A DNA stretch of 64,000 bases from Rhineura floridana (GCF_030035675.1 NC_084487.1:32592474-32656473); one strand, 5' to 3'; numbered from the stretch's first letter, positions 1 through 12,240 are shown. Notes: generated by a model from the sequence alone, not told the origin. Numbers and translations are program-made.

Positions 1-2400
1 CTGCACATGCGTGGGAATTAAGAAAAGATATAAGCTTCTGCGCTCTTCTGAAAAAGCGCATGAGCAGTAAACAACTGTTATGGACCAATCACTGAAAAGG
101 GGTGGACTTGGGGGGTGGGATGGCCAATGCTAAAGCAATTTAGAAAAAAAAGCCCACACATATGAATGCTTGATAGTCAGTTTTTCACAATAATTCAACC
201 ACAAACAGGCCATGTATGGACCTTGAGGCCACCAACCGAATATGGAAAATGTGGATATTATGGTTAGGTATGGATGGGCCCTATGCTACTATAGCTACAG
301 GAAGTATCACCCATCCAAAATGATTTTATGTGGTAGCACAATAAGGATGGTCCATAATGGTTCAATCTATGGCATCCCCAGGTAAGCTTGGCAAAGATTC
401 CTTTTTGAAATCCCTGGAGAGCTACTGCCACTCAGTGTGGACAATACTAGATGGATCAACAGTCTGACTTGGTATTAGGCAGCTTCACCATAGGTTCATA
501 ATAATTAAAGAGTTTTTCTGTTGCTGTTGAAAAAACCTCTATGGATTAATTTTCCTTTGGGCTTTGAAGCTGTTGGTACCAGCCTAATTGCAGGCCTGAT
601 AATTGGTGCATCATTTAAAACATGACTAAATGATAGCCCTTAGTGGGTTTAAAGTCAGCAAAGCTGGGAATATTGCAAGGTCTTGCTTGAACTGAATTCT
701 AGTTTCCTACAAATAATGGATAAAAATCAAGCAATAGTGCCTTAGCATTGGGAATAACGAAAAAGTAGGAATAATGCAAGCAGCATTCTTTTGCTCTCCT
801 TTATGGCTGTGCAAACATTTTTGAAGCAGTTATCTGCAGCCACTACTAGAAATGCTATTGTATGAAATTTGCTATGGGCAAAGTGTAAGCAGTTGCAGCT
901 TTTTGAAGATGCCATGCACATAGTTGGATTAGGGATGTTGGATTTATTTATTTATTGTGATCCACCTACAAATTTAAAAGTGTGGATGTGACAAACAGGC
1001 ATTTGACAACAAGCGTATCATACATGTATGCCTGTCAGAGGGCTGGCACTGCTGGGTCAGTCCTATTGAGTGTACACAATCTAAGCAGGAAACCCAGGTG
1101 AATTGCTGCATAATGATCCCTGCCCAATCACAGAGGTCTTTGGGAGACTCACTGTTAATGGTCTTCCATGGCTTGGATGCACAGCTTGTGTCTACCAGGA
1201 GATGTGCATTCAGTATTGTTTGGGCTCAATTTTAGGAAACTCCTTTCCAGTTGAGGTCAGACAAGACCCCCCCCCCGGTGAACTTCTGACTTCCACTGTA
1301 GACTTTAAAAAAATTCCAGCAGGCTTTTTAATTGAATTCTGATGTTTTAACTCATTTTTAGCTTCATTGTATTGGGTCTCCTCCTCTACATCACTTATAG
1401 TCAACTGTAATTAAGTGGTATATAAATTGTCAGGGGCACCCCGAAATAAATAAAGTGTGAGAGATGGCTCTCTAGAAAAAAAGAAGCAAAATGTCTTCTT
1501 TGATATTCCTAACGCTAGTGTGTGTATAAGGAACTAATGAACTAGCCCAGGGTGGGAAATGTAGGCAGGGAATGTGTGTTTATGGTTACACAACACTAGT
1601 AGCCCTCTTTAGATAACTCTCCATGTATTCAGTGAATACAAGATGGGAGAGTAGGACTGCAGCCACTAGTCATGCCTGTGATGTTGTGGCCTCTAGGGAA
1701 CACAGCCAATAGGTGTGTGAGTGTTGTGGAGAGGATGGCTACTAGACACATTCTCACTCCCCACCCTCTTACATATTTTTGAACACATATGTATGTGTGG
1801 GTGTCCAAAGAGTTTGGATTTGCTAGAATCCTGTCTAATTCAGATTTGTTACTGCATTTTCCATTAATTCACCTATTCTCTGTTGTTCGGCTAATTTTGA
1901 AAATGGATTTTTTGCCTAAAAAAACTCTGCTTCTAAAATAGTATTAAGAACAATAATTTTATTGAGATTTCCTTTCAAAATAGTGATATTAAAATTAATA
2001 TTTATTGCAAGGGAAAAAACGGATCGGTAAAAGCAGTGGCTAGCAGACAAAGAACAAACTTGAATCGATACTGGCTTGCTAGGTCAATGGAATGCTTTCA
2101 GACTGGCACTGACCAATGGATCCCATCCCTACCAAAGAGAGAGGATATCGAGAAGATCAGTGTTAAATAGCCACAACCTTTAGTAGCCACATTTGTTTAA
2201 ATCTATTGAAATAAAAATAAATGAAATAAAATTTAATTGAATATTCTTCCTCCATGTTTACCCCTGCCTCCATTTCCCTCCTATTTGTCTGTTGTCTCCC
2301 CAGTGTCAAATGTTAAAAGGAAGCCACTTGGGACAGAGACCTGCCCTATTTCAATTTGAAAAATGCCATGCACACTGATATTATTATATATATATTTCTT
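1..2400. other. Intergenic, nothing recognised
   Basis: AT-rich sequence. Short open frames here have no recognisable domain. Short TTTATTTATTTATT and AATAAAATAAAT runs suggest old LINE or SINE tails near 945 and 2215, but no body can be assigned. Confidence 0.6.
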
Positions 2401-2411
2401 AATAAATAAAT

Positions 2412-2632
2412 ATGCCACTGTGGGGTGGCAGTTAGATTGTCGGACTAGGATCTGGGAGACTAGGGTTCAGAACCTCACTGAGCCATGGAACTCACTGTGC
2501 ACCCTTGGGCCAGTCACTATCAGCCTACCTTACAAGGTTGTTGTGAGCATAAAATGGGGAGTGGGAGAACCATGCATGTTACCCTAAGCTCCTTGGAGGA
2601 AAGGCAGGGTATAAATGTAATATAATCAATCA
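2412..2632 (+). mobile_element. tRNA-derived SINE, MIR-like core with L2-type tail
   Basis: Reads as a degraded tRNA-like head (box B-like GGGTTCAGAACCTC), then the CORE-type phrase TTGGGCCAGTCACT, GGTTGTTGTGAG, AAAATGGGGAG and a tail CTCCTTGGAGGAAAGGCAGG + TATAAATG. The tail resembles the 3' ends of L2-clade LINEs in this window, suggesting mobilisation by an L2-type reverse transcriptase. Confidence 0.8.
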
Positions 2633-2639
2633 ACCAAGC

Positions 2640-3985
2640 CATCATAATCATTTTATAACATTTAAAAATGTATGCCCTGCACTTGTCAGTCATCCCAATG
2701 CTTTGCATTTATTGGCCAGAATCTGGGAAGATGGTAGTACTGCCGGTTGACTTGACAATGAGCAATTGGATAGAATTGAGGTAGCCAGAGTGGTGTCCTC
2801 TGGAAATTGCTGAACTCCAGTTCCCATCATCCCTGACCATTGGCCATGCTAGTTGGGGCTGATGGCAGATGGGAGTCCAGCAACATCCAGAGGGCACCAC
2901 ATTGATTACCTGCAGGAGACATTATGACATGTACATTTTGTTTTATCTCTCTAAATATAAAAGGACTGTAGACGTTTTTAAGAGCCAAAAATTGATGGAA
3001 AGAGCTTGGAATATTTCTGTCTCCCTGTGGCTACAGCCTTGTAATGAAATCCACTATGAACTATTAACAAAAAACTGGGGCATTTTCTTTGCCCATGAGA
3101 GGTATAAAAAGATCTGTGCTACCAGCTTAGACACTTTGAATCCACTGAGTGGCATGAGGACATTAATTTTTCAAGTGACGTAATTCATGGTGGGAGAAAA
3201 TAGGGCATGGGATGCGGACACACTGTCTGATGCTGTGGCAACTTTTAGGCACAAAGGAAACGCTGTGTGTCCTGTCTTGACAAATCCACTCCTCTCATTC
3301 ACAAACCCAAGCAGAGCTGACTTTTAGACAGAATGTCTCCTGTTGAAATCATAGACTGCTCCAGACTTTAAAGGCACAAAAGCTGTTTTGTTGAAGGAGA
3401 GAAAAGAGATTCACTGATGCCTGTGCTGGATACACTTGTCAATGTAAATGACTCTCGTAGCACCCGGGCGGAAGCTGGTTCCATTTGAGAGGAGATGGGA
3501 AGTCGGTAGAGATCAATTTACAGCAGAGATAGAGGAGCTGGTAAATCAAAGGTGTCCGTAGGGATCAGATTTTTCCCAGAAAATATTTCTTCTTTATTGA
3601 TGAGTGTTTGACCAGTGTGATGCACACTGATAGCCTTTGCAACCCTGGCTTGGGATACTTCCATTTGTGATTAGGTTTCATGTGAACAAGCCTGTTGTGT
3701 TAGCATTTTTCTTACAAGCCACTAGCTGCTGAAAGGATCTCCTGGGCCCAGCACACTATCTGTATTCTGATCCCTCTCTGGATGTCTGGGGGATTTTTGA
3801 CCATATGACAACCCCTTTAAGCTCTGGGCCTGGAAGTCATCCTCAACCCCTTCATGTCACTCCACTTAGCTCAGAAACAATGGTAATTGCAGAACATGTT
3901 GGGTTGATTCCTGACTAAGTAAGTTCCCATTCCAATCAGTGGCACTCAATTAATGACTAACATTTCACACAGATTTCAACTGAGT
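2640..3985. other. Intergenic; apart from the MITE at 2786-2905, nothing recognised
   Basis: Aside from the palindromic MITE I see no repeat body, RNA gene or splice-bounded coding frame. The 104-residue frame at 2869-3183 starts inside the MITE and has no recognisable domain. Confidence 0.55.
2786..2905. mobile_element. Palindromic short DNA transposon (MITE)
   Basis: Imperfect inverted repeat: GTGTCCTCTGGA...CCAGTTCCCATCATCCCTGA...GGCTGATGGCAGATGGGAGT...CATCCAGAGGGCACCA. The same foldback sequence, built around ACTCCCATCATCC and GGGCTGATGGGAGT, recurs at 4833, 13763, 49146 and 63055, so it is a dispersed family. Similar units are abundant in squamate genomes; the superfamily is likely hAT but not proven here. 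Confidence 0.75.
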
Positions 3986-4104
3986 TCCATTAACTTTTTA
4001 ATGTTTTTATGATGTTTTGATGTGTTTTTAGCGCTTCTGTTTGCCACCCTGGGCTCCTGCTAGTTGGAAGGGCGGGATATAAATCAAATAATAAATAAAT
4101 AAAT
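3985..4104 (+). mobile_element. L2-clade LINE 3' end
   Basis: Carries the tail shared with the long L2 copy at 18851-21845: TTTTATGATGTTTTGATGTG, then TTGCCACCCTGGGCTCCTGC, GGAAGGGCGGGATATAAATC and AATAAATAAATAA. Severely 5'-truncated, only 3' UTR left. Confidence 0.85.
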
Positions 4105-6250
4105 TTTGGGAGCATTCAAAACCCAAGATCTGCAGGGATGAATGGAGTTTGGAACAGGCGGATCTCCGGCTATGCTGGCTGAAGTCACTCATCCCAGCTC
4201 AGCAGGAGATATGCCTGCTGAAGCCCTCTATCCCGTCTGGGCCTGGACTCAGCCAGCTCAGCAGAAGCAGGCTGAGCCAAAGCCAAGGTAGTCCCCAAAA
4301 AGAGGCATTCCGGGGGTGTGGCAGGATCAGAGCAGAAGAAAACTTCCCCCTGTTACAAACACCATTCAGCTCAGTCACATGACCTAGCAGATCAGTTGTG
4401 GTTACACTGGCAAAAAGGGTGACTCTTATTTTAAAGACTTGTTTTCCCTGTGCCAGGGTCTGGCTGGCTCAGCCAGGGGCAGCCCTGCTCCTGAACAGGG
4501 TCTGGAATGGGGGAAAATACACTGGCATAATTTACCCTGGTGTAAATTCCTATAGTCTGGATTGCTCTGCCTGTCTATGGAACCAACCCAGAGTTCCCTA
4601 GTTGTCCAGAACTGATCCAGGAAAATTAAATGCAGCGGTAGCTTCGGGTCAGATGCATCACCTGGTGCCTGGTTCAGAAAAAAAAGGTTCTTCCTGGCAG
4701 GAGTGGGTTGCTGGGAATGGGAGCACATTTAAAGGTGCCCCCTGGCCCTCCTGTTGTTATCCTAGAGGTGAAAAAAAAGTCTGAAGAAAATGGCATCTGT
4801 GGCAACACAACTTGCTAGGTAGTTTATGATAAGGATGGGGCACCTGTGGCCCTCCAAATGTTGTTGGACTCCTATTCTCATCAGCCTTCACCAGCATGCC
4901 CAATGGTCAGGGATGGCAGGAACTGGAGTAATTGTCTAACAACATATGAAAGATCACAGTTTCCCAATCCCATCTTTCAAGGGGGCAGGTAGCAGCTGAG
5001 CGCTAGCCCACTTGCCATTCACTCCCTTTACAAAATGGTTCTCCATGAAAACTGTTTGCTGGCCAGGAATGTAAGCCTGAGAGTTATTTAGAACATGGCC
5101 ACTTGATGAACAGTTCTGTATAGCTTGAAGTGGCATAACCAACAAAATAAGAACTTACCACATTTTGTGTACAATATAACTATATACTGGTAAAATAATC
5201 CCCTCTGCCCAGATTCAGCCATGTAGCTATTGGCTTCAATGGGATGGTTGGATATTGATATTTAAGCAAGCATTTAAGTTGTGTGGAGCCTGTTTCCCTT
5301 GAAGGGATCCATTCTAGCCTCCCCTGTTTACCTGGAAACAGAGTTACAGTTCTAGCTGGTTGCTGCACAAAGACATTTGTAGGTTACAAACCGTTGGATT
5401 GTTTCATGATTTCAATAATTAATAGAGATAAATTCTCACAAAATAACATTCTGGTACCTTAAAAAAAAGAACATCTGCATCATAAAAATGCAAATCTAGA
5501 TGTTATCTAATTAAAAAAAAGCCATGGGTGTTTCATGCATACTTAAAAGCTTTGTTGAAAAATACTGGTAGCCTTTTCTTTTCCTTTTTTACTGTGGTTA
5601 ATGAGAAGTTTCCAACAGTTTCCACTTCTAAGCCTCACAGTGTAATTCTATCTTTCTATTGCTTCCTTTGAGGACCTGTAATATAGTAAAGCCAGCCAGT
5701 TCATACAGGACATTAATCTCTGTTACCAAATGACCACAACCGGCACCCCATCAAACACACCTAACTTCCTCCGTGCCGGAGTACACAGGCCAGGTACTCC
5801 TTCATGTTCACTCCACTTCCTGAACAGGATCATTTCTTTTGGACACTGGCAAGCTCTTCTATTCATCAGTTCTCCCCCATTAATTTAGGCCCAAGTTCCT
5901 ACAGCTTCCAAGCCCAATTTTAACTCAACAGAGTAAATCACATGGGTCTCAAGGAAGAGGAATTCAGACTAGACAGACATGCTTCATGGGTGGCCCTAGA
6001 AATCCACATAAAGTGTGTTTGTATCTGGCTTGTACAGACTCCCCTTCCTGCTCTGGGCCCTGTCCTCATGGGCATACCCATGCTTCCCCACCCCACCCCC
6101 GATGAACTATCACCCCCAGATTCTAAACTTTCAACAACAAAAACCAGCCACAGTAAATTTTCTAGCATTTGTAGACCCGGGATATGAGGTAAAATGTGCA
6201 GGCACCACTCAGTCACCAGATCTGCGTAGACACCATACTGTTGAAGCACA
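4105..6250. other. Intergenic, nothing recognised except the MITE at 4833
   Basis: Short open frames on both strands (for example around 4149-4784 and 5938-6272) have no known domain or splice context and I treat them as chance. Confidence 0.5.
4833..4945. mobile_element. Palindromic MITE copy
   Basis: GGGGCACCTGTGGCCCTCC, TGTTGTTGGACTCC, TCATCAGCC and GGTCAGGGATGGCAGGAACT are the same foldback family as at 2786-2905, more diverged. Confidence 0.7.
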
Positions 6251-6261
6251 TTTCCCCTCCA

Positions 6262-6352
6262 AAGAATCATAGGAACTGTATTTTGTTAAGGGTGCTGGGA
6301 ATTGCAGATCTGTGACAGATAAACTACTGTTCCCAGAATTCTTGGGTTGGGG
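6262..6352. repeat. Inverted-repeat MITE fragment
   Basis: AAGAATCATAGGAACTGTAT, AGGGTGCTGGGAATTGCAGA and ACTACTGTTCCCAGAATTCT form an imperfect inverted repeat. Related phrases (ACTACACCTCCCAGGATTCT; CTACAATTCCCATGACTGTT) occur near 53260 and 30780, so it belongs to a dispersed family. Confidence 0.6.
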
Positions 6353-6423
6353 GATGATTTCATCAGGTAACTAGCTGCGTGATTTTGGGTTACATATGCA
6401 GGTTTATACACTAAAGCTGTGGG

Positions 6424-6831
6424 CAGTAGTGTAGTGGCCAATTCAGAAATGCAGGGTCCCTTCATGTTAGTCATAGCCACACCCCTCCCCCATTTTTGCT
6501 GTGGGGTTGAGAATGAGACCCTTGTTAATGCCTTCTCCCACAATAAACATCCCTAGGAGCTAACAGAGCCAATAAGCATGAAAGGGGAGAGTGTTAACTA
6601 TTGAGAAGACTCTTCTCAGTGGCTGACTCATCTCCTTTCACTCTGATTGGCTCCAACCGGCAGGAAAGGTCAAGGAAGCATGTTAGAATATTCTGCTCAG
6701 TGGCTAAGACACTCCCCTTTCATGCTGATTGGCTCACAGGATGCTGGAGTCATAGGGACCCTACTGGGACCCTGCTCCCAAAAAAGTAAGGGGTCTAAGA
6801 CCCCCCAAAACCCTAGACAACTACACCCTGG
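6424..6831 (+). mobile_element. Non-autonomous hAT-like element, copy 1
   Basis: About 408 bp, starting CAGTAGTGTAG and ending CTACACCCTGG, flanked by an exact 8-bp duplication GCTGTGGG (6416-6423 and 6832-6839), the hAT signature. The body matches the copy at 11837-12240: CAGGGTCCCTTCATG, AGAAGACTCTTCTCAGTGGC, TTTCATGCTGATTGGCTCA and AAAAAAGTAAGGGG occur in the same order. It encodes nothing recognisable. Confidence 0.88.
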
Positions 6832-7247
6832 GCTGTGGGAAGCCAGCATAATTTACACCATTTTAAATTAAGCCAGTGTCAGGTACGCCAGAATCCAAAG
6901 CCTGTTCAAGAATAAGGCTACTGCCAACTGACCTGGCCCAAGCCCGGCAGAGAGAAAACAAGCCTTTAAAATAGAGTTTGACTCACCCCACCGTTTTTGC
7001 CGGTCTAAGTTCTGCCAGGTTGCCAGGTCATATGACTGAGCCGAACAGAGTTAGGATCCAGTGCAAGTCCCAATCCCCACCACACCTCTTTTTGGGGACT
7101 TACACTGGCCTCAGCTGAGCTAGATTTGGGACTTCCAAATAGGAACTAAAGAGACCTAGAAGTGGTTGTATTTGAGAGTAAGTTGGGATCGGTTCTGGCT
7201 GGGTGACACCAGCAAGGAACAGTAGCAAAGGAGTATCTGACTAGTTT

Positions 7248-8539
7248 CAGGACTTATCCAAACGGAGCGGGATAATCCACGGTTTCCATATTCGGTTTGT
7301 CATCTGATAGTCCTCACTTTGCCTTTTAGTTCGCTCTTTCCCAATTAAAAAAAATGCTTTTTTGCACCCACACACGCTTACATTCTTTTCGCTTTTTCCA
7401 AGCTCCGCCTCTAAAACCTCCCCCTATCAACCAATTGGTCAGCAAAAAAATTACGTATGCTCCTCTCCCCCTTTGCAACGAAGCACAATATGGCTGTAAA
7501 GGAGTTCTCGCCTGGGAAGGAAAGGCTGCTGGTCGGTTTCACGCCTGCCTTGTTCGTATTTGCGATATTATGCTTAAATGAATGTATGCTTTTCTGCCTT
7601 TATTGATATTTAAGAAGATACACACGCTGCCAATTGCACTTATTTCTCCAAAAAAGCAAGAAACATGTCACCCCCCCTCCTTCTCCCTTTCCTTCCCACA
7701 GGAGAATGAAATTGACAAAGCTTTCCCAGCAGGCTTGAAACCAACCAGAAGCCCTTTTTTTGTTTGCATTTGCGATATTACACTTAAACAAATGTATGCT
7801 TTTCTGCCTTTATTGATATTTAAGGAGATACACACTGCTGGCAATTGCACTTATTTCTCCAAAAAAGCAAGAAATGTGTCACCCCCCCTCCTTCTCCCTT
7901 TCCTTCCCTGAGAATGAAATTGACAAAGCTTTCCAGAGCAGGCTTGAAACCAACCAGAAGCTCTTTTCTTGTTTGCATTTGCGATATTACACTTAAAGGA
8001 ATGTATGCTTTTCTGATTTGAAGCAAAACCCCCAGCAAGTACAATTAAATTGACAAAGCTTTCCAGAGGCAGGCTGAAACCGACCATCCCCCCTTTCTCG
8101 CTTCCTGTGCATTGCAGATCTCATCCAGAGCAGCCGCCCAGTTTGCAGGCTGGCAAAAAATAAAATGCATCTGCGCAGTAGTTGCAGACCCCCCCAACAC
8201 CCCACCATTGCGATGATTGGTTCAATTTTCCCGGGCTTATTCTCGCACATGCGCAAAAGTGCAGATACATGATTGGCTGGAATGAGGAGAAGGGGCCAGG
8301 GGAAACGCCCAAAAACTGCCCATCAGCTGTAAAGTCTGCAGTATTGCATCCTAACTCCTGAAGGCACAGTGGATGATTCCTGATTTTAAACAGCAAATCG
8401 CATTTTTGCCGGTATTGCAAAGAGCAGATTTAACCCGCGAAAATGCGTAACAGCGCGAGACGTCATTTGGAGGACCGAAAAATAATGAACACACATAGCG
8501 GGCGTGTCACACATTTTGCAGTCATCTGGATGAGCCCTC
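7248..8539. mobile_element. Putative hAT-like element with internal tandem repeats
   Basis: The left end CAGGACTTATCCAAACGG and the reverse complement of the right end (GAGGGCTCATCCAGATG) are imperfect terminal inverted repeats. The body contains three tandem units (separate entry) and is CpG- and GC-richer than its surroundings. The 8-bp flanks agree only weakly, so the superfamily is uncertain. Open frames inside follow the tandem repeat and are not a transposase. Confidence 0.55.
7561..8085 (+). repeat. Tandem repeat, 2.5 units of about 210 bp
   Basis: The phrase TGCGATATTA starts units at 7561, 7771 and 7980 (periods 210 and 209). Each of the first two units contains ATGTATGCTTTTCTGCCTTT, CTTATTTCTCCAAAAAAGCA, a C-run, AATGAAATTGACAAAGCTTT and GAAACCAACCAGAAG. 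The third unit has an internal deletion after CTTTTCTG and resumes at AAATTGACAAAGCTTTCC. Confidence 0.9.
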
Positions 8540-8869
8540 AGTTTTGTGTATAGTTTGCAGGAGTACACTGCTAAGAGAAGTGTGTTCCTTCTAATCCAGT
8601 CTCTATGGATCATTTATAAACCTGCAAATACTCCACAAGAAGTCCCTGGTTTAAAACTTGCCACTGTCATTAACTCAGTAGCTGGTCTTCTTGGATAAGT
8701 TCTTATCTCTGAGCCGCAGCCCCTTGTTTGCAACACAGGGTCAACTAGTGGGATCTGCAACAAAATGTTGCAGAGTATTCTCCCTCCTAATGGAAGTTCT
8801 TTTGTTCAAGGTTTCATCAAGACATTCCCTCCAAGCAAGGCAATTTGTAGATATTTACAAGTCTGCTTC

Positions 8870-9111
8870 TGTGTCGGAATTGCTTTTTAATATGCTTTTA
8901 AACCTTTTGTTTAAACAATGTTTTTTAACCTTTTTTAAAAAAAGTCTTCAAAGCTTTTTAAAAATGTTTTTGAAGTTGTTTTGTTTTAATGTATTTTAAT
9001 GTCTCTTTTTATGATGCTTTAAAGTGTTTTTAGTGCTTTTGTTTGCCACCCTAGGCTCCTGCTGGGAGGAAGGGCAGGATATAAATCAAATAATAAATAA
9101 ATAAATAAATA
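8870..9111 (+). mobile_element. L2-clade LINE 3' end
   Basis: 3' UTR with TTTTGTTTTAATGTATTTTA, TTTGCCACCCTAGGCTCCTG, GGAGGAAGGGCAGGATATAA and an AATAAATAAATAAATA tail; same subfamily as 18851-21845. Confidence 0.85.
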
Positions 9112-9404
9112 TCCACATTCTTTTTTCCTTTTCCAACATACAGCCAACATTCTGTCTCTACTGATCATGCTCAGTCCTCAGTGGGCTGTTTGGTGGGGAG
9201 AGGGATTCCCCCTTTGAGTTTGTAAAAATAAATAAACAAAGGGTTTTTTGTACTTTTGCAAATCTTGGGGGGTCCCTTGACTTTGATGGTATGTACCCCT
9301 TGTTTCTCAGTGGCTCTGTTTTGGCTCCGTTTCTCTCAAGATTCACCAGTACAGACCTTCCTTATAGGGCAGTTGTAAGGATTACTGCATTAATGCGTGA
9401 GGAG

Positions 9405-9505
9405 TGCTTTGAACACTCTAGAGCCCTTTACTGACGCTAAACAGCATTATTATTACTACTGGTGATTATGTCTGGTAGTGGTATAGGGCTCTAGAGTGTT
9501 CCAAG
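9405..9505. repeat. Short inverted repeat
   Basis: GAACACTCTAGAGCCCTTTA (left) pairs with TATAGGGCTCTAGAGTGTTC (right), separated by about 50 bases. Could be the core of an old foldback element; no target duplication seen. Confidence 0.6.
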
Positions 9506-9647
9506 AGCCTTATTATTGTATTATTATACAGCATTAAAAAAATTTAGATGATCCCTGTAGTTTGAGAGTCAGCATTATTCTCCTTCACTTACATACTTTT
9601 GTTTACGGCTGGAAAGTTGAAATGCTGTCACAAATGCCATAAATCGT

Positions 9648-10017
9648 TCGTTCTGAACAATATAGGAAACAGACCTTTAGTGTGGCGACACCTACCCTGT
9701 GAATTCCCTCCCTTTGAATATTAGGCAGGCGCAATCTCTGCTATCTTTTCGGCGCCTTTTGAAGACTTCCTTTTCAACAAGCCTTTTAAGCTGAGAGCTA
9801 TCCCAGTCTGTGTCTGTGTCTGAATTGCTTAATATGTTTTTTAATAATGTTTTTAACCCTTTAAAAAGTTTTAAAAATGTTTTTAATGCTGTTTTGTCTT
9901 AATGTATTTTAAGATTTGTTTTTATGATGTTTTAAAGTGTTTTTAATGCCTTGTTTGCCGCCCTGGGCTCCTGCTGGGAGGAAGGGCGGGATTCAAATAA
10001 ATAAATAAATAAATAAA
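9648..10017 (+). mobile_element. L2-clade LINE 3' end with ORF C-terminus
   Basis: The first part still encodes the end of the L2 reverse transcriptase (RTFSV-type block, then LLSFRRLLKT-type block), followed by the 3' UTR and TTGCCGCCCTGGGCTCCTGC, GGAGGAAGGGCGGGATTCAA and AATAAATAAATAA. It runs parallel to 21480-21845, so both come from one subfamily. Confidence 0.88.
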
Positions 10018-10086
10018 ATGAATATAAACCTTAGGGTTAATGTTAAAAGCACTACAATGGAAAGTGATGTGAACCCAATGGAAATG

Positions 10087-10243
10087 GACTGCCTTCAAGT
10101 CGATTCTGACTTATGGTGACCCTACAAAATAGAGTTTTCAAGGTAAGCGGTATTTAGAGGGGGTTTACCATTGCCTCCCTCTCTGAGGAGGGATTCTCCC
10201 AGGTCGTAGTCCAACACCTTAACCACTACACCACACTGGCTGT
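10087..10243 (-). mobile_element. Sauria-type SINE (tRNA head, Bov-B tail)
   Basis: On the minus strand it reads AGCCAGTGTGGTGTAGTGGT, TAAGGTGTTGGACTACGACC, then GGCAATGGTAAACCCCCTCT-like sequence and the Bov-B tail GTCAGAATCGACTTGAAGGC. The middle of the tRNA-related region is deleted relative to the copy at 55274. Confidence 0.85.
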
Positions 10244-10249
10244 CATGTG

Positions 10250-11490
10250 AAAACAAACAAATGGCATTTTGACCCTTTGGTTGGGTGCTTGATCCTCTAA
10301 CATGTAAACAAAATCTTGAATGGAGCTGCATTCATCGTGCGCATGTGTTTCAGTTTCAACAATGCTTGTGGTGGGGCCTTGTCTTAAATAAGCCCTATCT
10401 CCCATTTCGTTCCAAAACCTTTCTTGCAGCAGCTTTGCCATGGCAGCAAAAAAGAATTAAAGCAATGTAAGAAGATGAAATCTGGGAGGCTTCTGCAAGC
10501 CCCCTGGCAGCAAAGGCATGAGCTGCTCCTTGAGTCTTCCCCTCCTCCTCCTCCTCCCCCGTCTGGCAGTTTGCTAGTCAGCGGGCCCATCCTCTCCATC
10601 CTTTGTTCCCGCTGCCGTTTCGCAGGACTGAAGCAGAGATGCAAAGCCTACACAATGAAAACTTCCCTTGAACGAGCCTGCATTGGTGATAGAATGTACA
10701 AGCTGTCAAGTTATGCATAGAGATCTTTGTCAGGCAGAAATTAGCTGGAAACCCAGAAAAATACTGTGAGATTTTCAGCAGCTGTATGTTTAGAAAGGGC
10801 CCCAGCCGGTCATCTACTTGATACATATCCTCCACCTCCTTGTATTTGGGGTGGGTTGGGAGGACACAACACAGATGACAATGGCTATTGTCTGCTTCGA
10901 GATCTGGGATGCTCTTGCTTCTCTTCGTCTATCAAAGCAATTTGCACCTTTGCCCAGTGTCTGCCTGAACTTCTTGCCTGACAGAGGTGCCCAGGTTTCC
11001 ACAGCAATAAGAGAAGGGACCTGCCAATCACTGTGTAGAGCACGTGCCGCATGTCTTTCATTTGGGGCAATGAAGTCCCTGTTTCACAATGCTCTAGAAA
11101 GCTGCTAAGGTGGGATCTTTGGAGGAAAGATGAGAGCTTCACGTGCAGAAGCAACTGCTGTCCCCGCTCCAAAAATCACCAGTCACGCTCTTTGCATTCC
11201 TCCTCTTTATATATATATAGTTTAAAGATAAGCAATTCATTTTTCTTTTAATTTTTTGGCTCTCTCTGCTGCCCTCAGGCTTCAGCTTCGTTTCCCCATG
11301 CTAATTATGAAAGCTAAAAGGAGAACTGAAATTCCAGGTTGTGAATTGAAACTGCGCACGTCTTAGGACCCTTTGGAGGAAATTTGGAGACGTACCAAAG
11401 AGAACAAGAAGCCCTAAAAAGCTTAGGACCAAGGTATCTGAAACACTGTCTTTTCCCCTATGAGTCTGCCAATATGTTGATATCATATCC
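10250..11490. other. Intergenic, apparently unique
   Basis: Includes a CCTCCTCCTCCTCCTCC microsatellite at about 10540-10560. Many overlapping open frames exist on both strands, but none shows a domain, and none has coherent splice signals that I can defend. Confidence 0.5.
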
Positions 11491-11811
11491 CAGGGGTCAC
11501 CACCACTTTTTAAGCCCGGGGCCAGATTTGGTTTTTTTTAGTGAGTGCCATGGGCACCACCCTGTCTTGACACTTCAGTAGAATTTGCCTGTGCCTTGAA
11601 AAGTACATAGAGTTGAAAGTAGAAGTGGGAAAGAGTGTCATTCTTTCAACTTCTTCCTTCAGCTCTATGTACTTTTCAAGGGAAGAAAAGGTAACCACCC
11701 TACCTACCTCATGGCCAAGGGGCAAAGGGGGAGTTTCAGAGGCTTTGTGGGTGCCAGGGGAAAACCTCAAGTGCACCCTTGCACCCACAACCAGCCCATT
11801 GGCAACCTCTG
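11491..11811 (+). mobile_element. Non-autonomous hAT-like element (321 bp)
   Basis: Starts CAGGGGTCACCACCACTTTT; the reverse complement of the right end is CAGAGGTTGCCAATG. Flanks TCATATCC (11483-11490) and TCATGTTC (11812-11819) match at 6 of 8 positions, fitting a hAT duplication. It holds an internal foldback of about 90 bp (11593-11683) in which CCTTGAAAAGTACATAGAG pairs with CTCTATGTACTTTTCAAGG. Confidence 0.82.
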
Positions 11812-11836
11812 TCATGTTCCAAGGCCTTGCTATATG

Positions 11837-12240
11837 CAGTAGTGTAGGGGCATATTCAGAAGTGCAGGGTCCCTTCATGATAAGTCACACCACACCCCCA
11901 TCACAGCCATGCCCCTCCTTTCCACTTTCCCTTGTCTCCCTTGCTCTCTCCCTGTTGTCTTGCAAGTCCACATTCTACTGCAACAGCCATTCCTAGGTGC
12001 CAATCAGCATGAAAGGGGAGGCTGTGTATTAGCTACTGAGAAGACTCTTCTCAGTGGCTGACTTACCTACTTTCGCTCTGATTGGCTTCAATCAGCATGA
12101 AAAGACAAGGACTCTTCTCAGGGGCTAAAACGCTCCCTTTTCATGCTGATTGGCTCATACATAGGGACCTGGCTGGGACCCTGCTGCCAAAAAAGTAAGG
12201 GGCCTACAACCCTCCATGACCCTGGATGACTACACCCTTG
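11837..12240 (+). mobile_element. Non-autonomous hAT-like element, copy 2
   Basis: 404 bp, CAGTAGTGTAG to ACTACACCCTTG, flanked by GCTATATG (11829-11836) and GTTGTATG (12241-12248), 6 of 8 matching. Collinear with the copy at 6424-6831 over its whole length. Confidence 0.85.

Noticed and set aside
10424-11172. Overlapping open frames on both strands around 10.4-11.2 kb as possible exons of an upstream gene
   Set aside because: No domain, no homology I recognise, no consistent splice phase; frames overlap on both strands as expected by chance in a GC-richer patch.
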